A DNA stretch of 64,000 nucleotides. Source: Stomorhina lunata. Lineage: Eukaryota > Arthropoda > Insecta > Diptera > Rhiniidae. Positions within the stretch are counted from its first letter, which is position 1, and each line of letters begins with the position of its first letter. The position numbers and the translations under genes were made by a program. Positions 1 through 9,395 of the stretch are shown here, piece after piece. The notes beneath the pieces were generated by a model that was given only the letters and a program-made list of their open reading frames with translations, was not told where the DNA came from and made no database searches. Where the stretch lies: the NCBI GenBank assembly GCA_933228675.1, contig OW121741.1:132507290-132571289 (forward strand), read 5' to 3'.

Positions 1-156
1 AAGGAATTGAAGAACACAGGAAAGATTTCCAAGAACATGTCCGATTTTAAGCGCAGGTGGAACACATGCTCCAAAAAGGTATCAGAAGCAACTGTAAAAT
101 CTTTAATGGGAGGGTTTCCGAAAAAAGTCGATAATTTTGCAAAACCCGAGTACTAA
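1..156 (+). CDS. Tc1-like transposase, C-terminal fragment (partial at the window edge)
   Basis: Frame 1 is open from base 1 to a TAA stop at 154-156, giving 51 residues that begin KELKNTGKISKN and end FAKPEY. The same residues follow the catalytic glutamate region in the copy at 40644-40958, so this is the tail of a DDE transposase, downstream of the catalytic triad. It differs from that copy by one residue near the end (VDNF for VNNF). The catalytic residues would lie upstream, outside the window. Nothing here shows a break, but activity cannot be inferred from a tail. Confidence 0.85.
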   Translation, partial: KELKNTGKISKNMSDFKRRWNTCSKKVSEATVKSLMGGFPKKVDNFAKPEY

Positions 157-287
157 GTAAACATTTTAATGCTAAATGATTTTGTATAATATGTCATTAT
201 ATTTGCGTATTTTGTAGAGTTTTTATATTAAAAGGTTTGATTTTTATTTAAGAAAATCCAACTACAAATTTTATTTAGAGCACTCTT
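1..287 (+). mobile_element. Tc1-like (DD37E type) transposon, 3' end only, cut by the window edge
   Basis: This is the right-hand end of the same transposon found complete (but deleted inside) at 40110-41089. The two sequences match base for base except for about four substitutions over 287 bases, so the copies are young. It contains the transposase C-terminus, a short 3' untranslated stretch and the right terminal inverted repeat, which ends in AGCACTCTT at about 287. The expected TA is not directly adjacent; the next bases are TTTA, so the target duplication is uncertain on this side. The 5' part lies outside the window, so whether this copy is intact cannot be judged. Confidence 0.88.
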
Positions 288-617
288 TTTAGTTTTTCTG
301 GTTTGTCAAAGCTTTCAGAACTCGAGCAGAATCGAAAACGTCTTCACATGTCCTTAGAAGATACAACTATTGTAAAAAGTCGAAGCTTACATATACTTTG
401 AATATCCAGGATTGACAGTGGCCATTTTAAGGCTTTCAAACACGTATTCGATTGTCTTCAATAGTTGTTGGCACAGTCAAGAGCATTCATTTCTTTTCGC
501 AGCGCAGGGTGCATTAGTTTTAGAAACCTCTTCTTAAATTGTTATCGAATCTATCAGAAGAAGGATAATATTTCGAATGAGATTAATGGATTATATTACT
601 TCGCGGATATTAGTGCC
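288..617. other. A/T-rich stretch without recognisable content
   Basis: No open frame of note, tandem repeat or transposon end is seen between the Tc1-like end and the tRNA-like sequence that follows. There is no basis for assigning a function. Confidence 0.5.
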
Positions 618-690
618 CATTAGTCTTGCTGTTAGTGTGCTAGACTGCGTGTGCAAGGGTTATAAGTTCGATTCCCATCAGAGTCTCAGA
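618..690 (+). repeat. tRNA-like SINE head or decayed tRNA pseudogene
   Basis: A B-box-like GTTCGATTCCC sits at about 665-675. Some 35-40 bases upstream lies a weak A-box-like stretch in a tRNA-sized segment (TTGCTGTTAGTGTGCTAGAC). The arms cannot be folded into a convincing cloverleaf by eye, so it is not called as a tRNA gene. It differs from the main SINE family of this window (6046-6495) and may be a second family. The downstream body is not recognised. Confidence 0.45.
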
Positions 691-893
691 TTTAGTCACC
701 CTGTTCAGTACTTAAGTATAAATATCAACAAAGATCATTTCTGCAATATTTAAAAATTAATATAACAAGAATTGGTTCAGTCTAGAAGAGCAAACTTTCC
801 AAATATTTGCATATCATATAATGAACAGTCAAAACTTTGATTTGAAAATTATATTGAATTAACAGAAGCTCTTAAGAAGAGGTTAGCATACCA

Positions 894-1236
894 ATTTTTT
901 TTAAAGCGAATTAACACTCAGGCAAATGCTGCATACACAATTGTATAGGGTGTCTTTACGAATTGGGTTACCTTCTTTGGAAAGGGAATAGTATAAAGCA
1001 AAAAGTGGTGAATATGAGAGATTACACGTTATGTCTATTTTAAGAACAGTGAAGTTGTGTCATCTGTTGTTAGGTAGAAATATTATTTTGCATCGACGAC
1101 TTGTTAATGCCTACCACAGCATCGCCGATGAAGGATACAATGGTAATTAATAATTAATAGAAATTAATTATTACAAAAATTTAGGTTTTCCCATGACTGG
1201 GGCACGAACATGCCCAACCAACTTAGCCACAGCATC
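894..1236 (-). mobile_element. tRNA-derived SINE, minus-strand copy
   Basis: Read on the minus strand, this starts with TGCTGTGGCTAAGTTGG, the A box of the SINE at 6046-6495, followed by a mutated B box. It then runs through the same body: a block matching the ACCTTCTTTGG segment, AATTGTATAG, and a tail CTCAGG...TTTAAAAAAAA. It is clearly more diverged than the plus-strand copy. The segment between the A box and the body is altered by small deletions. The family has an RNA polymerase III type promoter and no coding capacity. It would need a LINE partner to move. Confidence 0.75.
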
Positions 1237-1366
1237 CTCAAATTCAATTGCCACAGCATACAGCGCTTCAACAACACAAGTTTATAAATCACGGCCAACT
1301 TTTGGATCAGAGCAGATAAGAACAAATCTTGATGTTATTTGACGTGCTGAATTCAAATCGGTTCTA

Positions 1367-2639
1367 ATGGGTGTTTTTTTTAGAGGTATAGAACTTCGAA
1401 TTGAAATAAAACACAAGAAAATCGTTTTAATGTCCATCAATTTGGCTTTATTGGAAGGATAATTTTATGCCATTAATGTTTAAATATGATTTCGGGCATG
1501 TGGCCGCCGCGGCTGGCTCGAATAAAGCCAATTCTACAGGTCCAATTTTCAACTACTTTTTCGAGCATATGGGGCCGTATGTTGGCAATAACGTTTCTGG
1601 TTTGTTGACGTAGACGAGCGACTTCACATATCCCCAAAGAAAATAATCCAGTGGTGTTAAATCGCACGATCTTGGTGGCCAATTGACAGGTCCATTCCGC
1701 GAAATTATGCGCTCATCGAATGTTTCCTTCAATAAATCAATTGTGACGTGCGCTGTGTGGCATGTAGCGCCGTCTTGTTGGAACCACAACTCATCCACAT
1801 TCATGCCATCCAATTGGGGAACAAAATAGTCGGTTATCATGGCTCTATACCGGTCTCCATTTATGGTAACTGACTCTCCAGCATTATTTCGGAAGAAGTA
1901 TGGCCCAATGACTCCACCAGCCCATAGAGCACACCAAACAGTCAGTTTTTGTGGATGTAATGGCGTCTCAAGGGTCTCATGTGGATTCTCTTCACTCCAA
2001 ATGCGGCAATTTTGCTTGTTGACGTAGCCATTCAACCAAAAATGAGCCTCATCACTGAACAAAATTTTGCGATGAAAATCAGCATCGAGATCAATCTCAT
2101 TTTCGGCCCATACACCAAAATCACGACGCATTGCATGGTCTCGCGGCTTTAATTCTTGCACAAGCTGGATCTTGTAAGGTCGCAAGCCAAGATCTTTGCG
2201 CAAAATCTTCTATAAAGTTGATGGACAAAGCTCCAATTGCTGTGCACGGTGGCGAATCGATTCATTCGGGTCCTCTTCAACACTTTGCTCTACAGCGGCA
2301 ATTGTTTCTTCGGTGCGCACTGTTCGACGTCGCTGCGGATGCGTATTATCACATAGAGTAAACGTAGTGCGAAAACGATCCATGGTTAACCGAATTAATT
2401 GCTCTGATGGACGATTATGTCGACCATAAAATGGACGGAGCTTGCGGTAAATTTCGCGAACTGAACCATTATTTTCGAAATAAATTTGCACGATTTGCAA
2501 GCGTTGTTCTTTTGTCAACCTGTTCATGATGAAATGGCAAACCAAACTAAATATTAATCACTTGACAGCTGACACAATGGCCGCCAGTTAAAAAAGTGAT
2601 GCCAACTTAAAGTTCTATACCTCAATAAAAAACACCCGA
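1367..2639 (-). mobile_element. rosa-like mariner transposon (DD41D type), nearly full length, 1273 bp
   Basis: The terminal inverted repeats are about 28 bp: the left end begins GGGTGTTTTTTTTAGAGG at 1369 and the right end, read inward, begins GGGTGTTTTTTATTGAGG. Both continue TATAGAACTT. TA dinucleotides at 1365-1366 and 2640-2641 fit the TA target duplication of Tc1/mariner elements. One transposase gene fills the interior on the minus strand. The pair of near-identical ends and the long open frames show a fairly recent insertion. Family naming (rosa, DD41D) rests on the catalytic spacing and on recognition of the protein; a search would settle it. Confidence 0.9.
1473..2527 (-). pseudogene. 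rosa-like mariner transposase with one nonsense codon and one frameshift
   Basis: The likely start is the ATG at 2527 (MNRLTKEQ), and the protein runs to a stop at 1473 (about 350 residues, normal for the family). The N-terminal third has helix-turn-helix character (SVREIYRKLRPFYGRHNRPS). Catalytic aspartates are D159 (FSDEAHFW), D252 (QQDGATCH) and either D289 (CDLTP) or D294 (PLDYFLWG). The spacings are 36 and 41 residues, the latter fitting DD41D. The gene is broken twice. A TAG at about 2207-2209 falls between PSTL and KILRKDLGL, where relatives usually have tryptophan. A one-base shift near 1585-1600, after VNKPET, moves the tail (MLEKVVENWTCRIGF) into another frame. Otherwise it is well conserved, so it died recently. 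Confidence 0.9.
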
Positions 2640-2739
2640 TAGTTTGTAAGTTCGCGCATGTTGGAAGCACTGCGCTATCATAATGACAGTCAGCTGTTGG
2701 GCAGCTAAATAGAAACATTATTTAACCTGCAGAAAGTTC

Positions 2740-2998
2740 ACAAAATATTTAACGCACAATAAACCGCACATCCCCGGATTTCAAGCAGATAATCGAAATC
2801 TTCTTGAAAAATTATTGCAAGAATGGATCTCGAATGTCTCTCAAAATACATTTTCTGCATTCCCATCTGGAACGTTTACCTGAAAACTTGGTTGATACAA
2901 GCGAGGGGAGCGACTTTACTAAGCATCGAAAAACGACCCCAAGGATTTTGCCACGAGAGCATGATAAGCAACTAATGTTTGACTTTAATGAGTGAAAC
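2740..2998 (+). pseudogene. Relic of a repetitive arthropod protein family (SLKIHFLHSHL motif)
   Basis: In one frame the sequence reads IEIFLKNYCKNGSRMSLK, then IHFLHSHLERLPENLVDTSE, and runs to a TGA at about 2993-2995. The block MSLKIHFLHSHL..PENL is familiar from a repeated, uncharacterised protein found many times in arthropod genomes, where an unfolded GERFHQDI region usually follows. Here the similarity fades after DTSEG, so only a fragment remains. No start context or splice signals support a host exon. The assignment is from memory of the motif and needs a protein search. Confidence 0.5.
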
Positions 2999-3511
2999 AG
3001 ATCCCAAACAGTACAAACAACTCAGTTCTACTGCTTTATGTAACATCTTGAAACTAGAACCAATATCAAAAAGGGTGTGTATATTAGGATTCAGTGACCC
3101 CAATAAAAATGAAAAATCGGCATATTAAAAAAAAAAAATCGGCATTATCGGCAGAAAATTTTCAGAAATCGGGAAAAAATCGGAATTATCAAAAAATATA
3201 TCTCAAATATTGCCAAATGTGAAAAAAATGTTCATTGAAAATGTTTCTTTAGCACCAACATTTATTGAAAAATTTTCTATAGAACAAATTTCACATTGAA
3301 AACTTTTCTAAAAGAAAAAAATCATATTCAAATTTCTCTATACGAAAAATTTTATATTAAAAATTCTTCTATACAAAAAATCTTATGTTAAAAATTTGTT
3401 TATACTAAAAATGCTGATGAATAATGTTTCTATACAAAAAATTTTATATGGAAAATTTTTCTATACAAACATTTTTATATGAACATTTTTTTATACACAT
3501 AATATGAATTT
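2999..3511. repeat. A/T-rich degenerate repeat with TCTATA-AAAA motifs
   Basis: From about 3225 the sequence repeats loosely as TTTCTATACAAAAAATTTTATAT, in pieces of about 27-35 bases. It is a decayed relative of the palindromic minisatellites elsewhere in the window. The segment 3100-3200 holds several AAATCGGCAT/AATCGGG pieces that have rough counterparts near 4480-4540, on the other side of the mini-me copy. An older repeat may therefore have been split by that insertion. Confidence 0.5.
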
Positions 3512-4317
3512 TTATACCCTTCACCACCATAGGTGGAAAGGGTATTATAAGTTTGTGCTGATGTTTGTAACGCATAGAAATATTTGTCTTAGACCCACCT
3601 TTTAGTATACCAATAGACTTAGAATCACTTTCTGAGTCGATTTAGCGATGTCCGTCCGTCTGTCTGTCCGTCCGTCTGGCTGGCTGGTCCCCCATGTAAA
3701 CCTTGTAATCAAACTACAGGTCGCAATTCTAAAGATAATTTGATGAAATTTGGCACAGATATTTTTTTTGATAATGGGACTATGGCTATTGAAATTGGTC
3801 AAAATCGGTCCATTATTTATGGTACCTTCCATAGGTCCCACTTCCCGGAATTGCTATATTGGCCACAAATATCAATATTTTTTCATGAAATTTAAAACAG
3901 ATACTGCTTATGTAAACTTAAATCACTGTACCAAATTTCGTTGAAAGCGGTCCACATTTGACCATAGCTCCCATACAAACTCTTCTTCAAAAACGCACTA
4001 AATGAGACAAAAAATCACTAAAACGCTTGTAAATCTTACGATAATGAAAATTTTGAGTGTATTTTTTGCATACATAATTTTTGTAACAACTGTAATCAAT
4101 TTGCCAAATTTCGAGATAATCGGCCCACATTTGACCCTAGCTCTCATATAAGTCCAAATGACGGAAACAGGTTGAATATATACGTTTTGAGAAAATGTTT
4201 GTATGATGGCAGAATTTAGCAAATATTTGTCTTTAATTAGTAAAAAGAATACCTTTGACCTTAGTGGTGAAGGGTATCGTATGGTCGGCTTGACCGACTA
4301 TAGCGCTTTCTTACTTG
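3512..4317 (+). mobile_element. mini-me / DINE-like (Helentron-associated) element, full-length copy 1
   Basis: One end reads ATACCCTTCACCACCATAGG; the other carries the inverted form CCTTAGTGGTGAAGGGTAT, giving subterminal inverted repeats. Beyond this, a hairpin (GTCGG-CTTGA-CCGAC) is followed by TATAGCGCTTTCTTACTTG. Near the first end is a conserved core, CTGAGTCGATTTAGCGATG, followed by a (GTCC/GTCT)n tract at about 3648-3680. Subterminal inverted repeats, a 3' hairpin and a (GTCY)n core are the known hallmarks of mini-me/DINE-1 elements, non-autonomous relatives of Helentrons. A second copy in reverse orientation lies at 31379-32199. Several short reading frames inside are chance frames. 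Confidence 0.78.
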
Positions 4318-4982
4318 TTTATACAAAAAAATTGTATGTAAAAAATTTGTATATACAAAAAATTGTTTTTGTCTCTGTATCGTTTTGTAATCCTTGATCT
4401 CTTATCTGTTAAAACTTTTTAGTTGGTTTTCGATATATCTTAACAATCGCGAATTTTCTAACCAAAATCTGCATATCGGCAATTTACTATTTTTCAGATC
4501 AAAAATCGCCAAAATGCCGATAAATCGGCAAATCTGGCAGTCCTGGTAATAAGCCTTAAGCTCATACTGATCAGTCCATAACATCAGACTTTCTTAATTC
4601 ATATGAAATACTTAGATCTTTTTCGATTTTTTTCAACTTTCTAACAAATAGAAAATTTTTACTGTACCATCTCAAAGTAAAATCGAATAGGTAATTTGAA
4701 ATGGGAAATTATCTGAGTTAAGTAATGGCTAAATGATAAAACCAAGAAAAATCATTGTAAGAAAAGAAAATGTAGCAAAAAGAGAAATTATCACTGTTAA
4801 CACACATTTCGAAAAATGAAATGCAATTTCAATATTTGCACTTCAAATCATGGGGTTTGTAAGATTGTGGTTATAGCAATTGCTGATGAAATTGCATGTG
4901 TTACCCCACTTACATGTTCATACATCCGTTTGCATCAACAACTGCAAGACAAGACAACAATTGTGGCAAGTACATGTAATGC
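4318..4982. other. A/T-rich stretch without recognisable gene
   Basis: The first 60 bases continue the TATACAAAAAATT motif. The segment 4430-4560 has several AATCGGCA-like words, related to those at 3100-3200. No coding or transposon end is seen in the rest. Confidence 0.5.
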
Positions 4983-5068
4983 TGACTAACTGACTGACTG
5001 ACTTACTCTCTCTCTTGCTATAGCTTTAGCTAACATCAAGATCTTAATGTTTGTCTGTCTGTCTGTCT
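4983..5068. repeat. Microsatellite cluster (ACTG)n, (CT)n, (GTCT)n
   Basis: A run of ACTG repeats at 4983-5003 is followed by short CT repeats. After a gap, there is a clean GTCT run at about 5051-5068. These are simple sequence repeats with no coding frame. Confidence 0.8.
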
Positions 5069-6045
5069 TCATTTCCATTTATTTATTACAATTTCAAGTT
5101 ATTTAGGAAAATATATACAATATCGTCTACATATTGAAGACAATCTTATTTTCATTGCTAATGCAATACAATCTTCTACGGATATTAGATATTATGGTTT
5201 ACAATTATACCACCATAGAGATTTGCTTTCTATTGCATCGTATACAAGTTTAGGCCAGTAAAAGAAAACTTTTGCCAAAGTCATGATCAGCAGAAGCAGC
5301 CGTGTGGCATCAACTAAGGAAGGGGGTAAAGAGTCAATTATGTATGTTGCATCTATCTGTTGCATTGTGTTTGAAAATTAGTTTTTTTTTGCGCAGAATT
5401 AGCATTAGAAAGTGTATGAAATTCCTGCATGAGTGACTTTTGCCTGCTGTTGTGTTGCACTTTTTTTCAAACATCATTATCATTATGATTATTATCATCA
5501 TCATCATCGTCATCATCATTTGCAGCATACAATGCAATACAATTATTTAAACACACTTACATTTTGTGGCATTAAGCTATTAGCAGAATTTCTCTTTGGC
5601 CTAAATATCTATGTTGTCATTATGATTGTATCGCATTATTAACAAAATGGAAAATTGACTCAATAAGGTAACTTTCAAATTGTGTTATACTAACATTTTT
5701 TTTTTCCAAAAGATTATGATTTATGGATAATAATGTTATATTTCGTGCAACGATAAAATAAAGCCTGTAGACAATAAATTTTTGAAGTTTATTTTATCTC
5801 TCTAATAACGAGACTATTTTGGCACCGAATAAATTGTCTAAAAGAATGATTGATTTCCCTTGGCTGTATCTTTAACAAAAGATTTGCAAAGTTTGAACTA
5901 TAACTCACAATTATGTAGCTTGAAATTGTGGGATTTAGTGTTGAACATAATCCTGGATTTTAAGGAGATGATTTAAATAATACTAGCGTATCCTGCGGTC
6001 GAAACAATCGACCATCATCTAGTTCATTGTGAACACAAATTTCCC
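5069..6045. repeat. Unassigned sequence containing an (ATC/ATT)n microsatellite
   Basis: The only clear structure is an imperfect trinucleotide run of CAT/ATT units at about 5474-5521, which creates low-complexity frames on both strands. The remainder is A/T-rich and shows no gene, transposon end or RNA motif that could be recognised. Confidence 0.55.
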
Positions 6046-6495
6046 GTGCTGTGGCTTAGTTGGTTAGCACGTAATATTACATTGAGCCTGGGTTCGATCC
6101 CCGGTCTCGGCAACAACAATTTCTGTAATTATTAATTTCTATTAAATTTAAGGCAACTTGTCTCCACTGGAAGTCAATGATAACAGAATTTAAATTATTA
6201 GTTACCTCAGCATCTTCCATCGGCTTTAAGCCTACAGCAATAATACGCCGTCTACGAAAAATAAATAAAATTGGCTGTAAAACAAAAAAATGTGTCTAAA
6301 TAACAACAAATGGCGCAACTTCACTGTTCTAAAAATAGATATGATGTGCAATTACAGTGTTGCTTTATCTCTCCCTTTCATCACCTTTCTCTTCTCTACT
6401 ATCCCCTTTCCAAAGAAGGTTACCCAATTCGTATATCCTCTATGTGCAATTGTATAGGTAGTATTTGCCTGAGTGCTACTTCTCTTTAAAAAAAA
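6046..6495 (+). mobile_element. tRNA-derived SINE, best-preserved copy in the window
   Basis: The head is tRNA-like: the A box TGGCTTAGTTGG is at 6052-6063 and the B box GGTTCGATCCC at 6091-6101, the spacing expected of an internal RNA polymerase III promoter. The head ends CCCCGGTCTCGGCAAC. The body of about 370 bases includes AATTTCTGTAATTATTAATT, a TACGCCGTCTACG block, a TCACTGTTCTAAAAATAG block and ACCTTCTTTGG...ACCCAATTCGT. The tail is CTTCTCTTTAAAAAAAAA. Related copies are at 894-1236 (minus), 16008-16210 (plus, truncated) and 28510-29425 (plus, interrupted). The parent tRNA cannot be named with confidence. Confidence 0.82.
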
Positions 6496-7889
6496 ACTCA
6501 TCACAATCAGAGCTTTAAGTCAAAAATGACAGTGTCGATGTAGCAAGTTTTTAAAATTGCTCGGGCTAAACGGATATGTGAAAATTGATCTCATTGATTT
6601 CTATGTCACTCCGTACAATAGAGCGTCGAATTGGCCAAATTGGCAAAACTATAATTAAAAATTGTGTAGCTTTCGAAGAGTTTACTGATTCAAGATTCCA
6701 TAATAAACCGTTTTTGCATCTTCAGAAGTGATAAGAAGGAAAAAGTGTTAGACTTAGCACCTCCTATCAAAACAACTTGCGTTATCGATGTCAAAACAGC
6801 GTTCTGTGAAGTGATGAACAGATAAACTTGTAAGCGTTACTAACGGACTGACAAAAATGATAGAGAAATCAAGGTCTTATTGAACTTTTTAACAAAGATC
6901 CTAATATTTCAAATTTATTATCATTTTACCGCATAATTAACTGCGAGAACCACGAAGTACTTGAAATCTATAGAAGCTTACAGTTTAAAACTATTCCAGT
7001 CGCAATGCAAGATTTGTCTTTTAATATTCCTTCCTGATATTATAGCTGATATACAACATTTGATTCAGACCGATCATTTAATTCATTTTCTTTATAATAA
7101 TCTGTAATTATCATAAACTTTCCTTTAAAAGACTGTTTTTTTAATCGGTAACATCCTTTTTGGGTATAAGTCACAATGTTCTTATAAAACTCTTTACTAC
7201 TGTGACTCTTAAAAATATTGGCATTGTAAAATTGCTCTTAATGACCTCATGCGTGCCCTTCCCTGCAATATTATTTAATTTTTTAACACAATATTTAACC
7301 CTCAATCACTCGAAGATCCCAATAAACCAACACAAAAAACAAAATTCCATAAAATTTTAACTTCAAATACATAATTCAAATTTGAAAGGTTTACATTTTA
7401 TGCACTTTTTTTGTCAAATCTTCCAAAATACTAATTTTGTCTTTCACTCCCTCACCACAAATAATAAAAACAATACCAATAATTTTTGTTGCTATTATTT
7501 TAAAAAACAAAAATATTTATTTAATTGTAATAAAAACTCTTCATTTTTGTCTTTGGCTACCACCATAGAAAATCATAGAAGGGAAAACCTGTCAAATAAA
7601 CCTGAATTAGCTGTCAAAAAAACCTAAATCTATCATTGTGTTTGAAAATTTTTTTTTAGTAGTGTTAGTGAAAAGTGAAATCCACACAGTTGGTTTTTAA
7701 GCACAGTTGTATTAAAAGTTCTGATAAAAATATGTACTTTTAATGATATATTTGTATATTATTTTGAAGATATAATTAATATTTCAATAGTTTTAAACAA
7801 TAGTTTTAAATCTGGCTTAAAAACCAAAGTTTTTGAAATTTCCTTTAAAAAACGTTAACTATGATAAGATTTCTAAAATGTACCATTTT
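6496..7889. other. No recognisable gene or repeat
   Basis: This 1.4-kb stretch holds only short chance frames of A/T-rich composition. A few homopolymer runs occur. No transposon termini, tandem repeats or conserved protein words were found on either strand. Confidence 0.5.
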
Positions 7890-8600
7890 TATATAAAAAA
7901 TTAAAAAAGTACTATTTTTATAGGAAATTTTCCAAAAATTTACTATTTTTATAGGATTTTTACTATTTTTATAGGAAAATTTTCAAAAATTTACTATTTT
8001 TATAGGGTTTTTTAATTTACTATTTTTATAGGAAATTTTTCAAAAATTTTTTATTTTTATAGGAAAATTTTCAAAAATTTACTTTTTATATAGGAAATTT
8101 TTTATAAAAGAAATTGCTACTTTTATAGGTTTTTTTTATTAATTTACTATTTTTATAGGAAATTTTTAAAAAATTTACTATTTTTAAATGAAATTTTTAA
8201 AAAATTTACTATTTTTAAATGAAATTTTTCAAAGATTTACTATTTTTATAGAAAATATTTTTAAAATTTACTTTTTTTTATAGGAATTTTTTTAAAAAAT
8301 TACTACTTTTATAGGAAATTAAAAAACAATACTATTTTTGAAGGAAAATTTTCAAAAATGTACTTTTTATATAGGAAATTTTTAAAACAAATTGCTATTT
8401 TTATAGGAAATTTTTCAAAAATTTACTATATTTATAGGAAAATTTTCTATTTTTATAGAAAAATTTTCAAGAATTTGGTATATTTATAGAAAATTTTTCA
8501 AAAAATTAGTACTTTTATAGGAAATTTTTCAAAAGTTTTACTATTTTTTAGGATAATTTTAAAATTTTTTTTTATTTTTATAGCATAATTTTTCAAAATG
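7890..8600. repeat. Degenerate minisatellite, TACTATTTTTATAGGAAA type
   Basis: About 20 loosely conserved units of 28-40 bases share ACTATTTTTATAGGAAA followed by TTTTTCAAAAATTT. This is the CCTAT/ATAGG core class also seen at 10917, 18115 and 42430, in the same orientation as the array at 42430. Many units carry indels or have lost the GG, so it is an old, non-homogenised array. It has no coding capacity. Confidence 0.8.
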
Positions 8601-9395
8601 TACTAAAAATTATTATTTGTAATTTCTAAAATTAATAGTAACATGCTAGAAACTTCACTATTCAAATTTCCAAATTGCGAGGTACGTTTAGTTGTACGAT
8701 TTAAAAAAAGTAGTATATTTTTGAAACTAAAAAAAGCAACTCAGTCTTAATAAAAAAACGTTAAAAATGGAAGAAAAAAAAATATTTGTTTTAAAGAAAA
8801 CAAATTATATTTCAGTTAATAAAATATGACCAAAATGTTTAAAAAAATTATAAGAATCTTGTTTTTGGAAAATTTCTGCAACTGAGCAATTGATTTTGTG
8901 TAATTTAAAGGTAAATAAAATGTTTGTATTTGTTTTGATTTTTCATTCTTCAATATGGCGGTAGTTACACACAACCTATACGTGTGAGTTGTCATATGGA
9001 ACAGCTGATGCTTTCCTATCTATTTATAATCTATGGCTACCACTATCTCCCTACAAATGTACTCTTTAATTCTCATCACTCACCAAAAATAATAAAAACA
9101 AAAGAAAACATGTTTGCATACAATTTCTTTTGTTTGATTCTTAATAGTAAATTTCATATGCATGTGAGTTTTCTTTATTGTGTTAGTAAGATTTTTAAAT
9201 ATCAAACCGATTTTTTAAAACTGAACCGATTTTAATAAAATATAGATTCGTCTGATCTACGGAAAAATATCTTTCAAATGGTATAAAATTTTCCAGAAAT
9301 GAGTGTATAATTAAAGCGTAAAAGGGGATAATAAATGGGTGCTTGCGTATTAATATTATAGATTTGTCACTCCCATTCGTATTGTAGATATACAA
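8601..9395. other. No recognisable gene
   Basis: A/T-rich sequence with short chance frames only. No repeats beyond homopolymer runs were seen. It ends at a short GGGCAAATCC word that has an inverted partner at 10723-10734. Confidence 0.5.

Noticed and set aside
1473..2545. Plus-strand frames at 1839-2429 over the rosa-like element
   Set aside because: They are antisense shadows of the transposase gene on the minus strand.
3602..4397. Several frames of 60-80 codons that recur at 31290-32091
   Set aside because: They are chance frames of the mini-me element, present in both copies because the DNA is shared.
6046..6120. A tRNA gene with good A and B boxes
   Set aside because: The boxes continue into a 370-base body shared with other copies, so it is a SINE head and not a functional tRNA gene.
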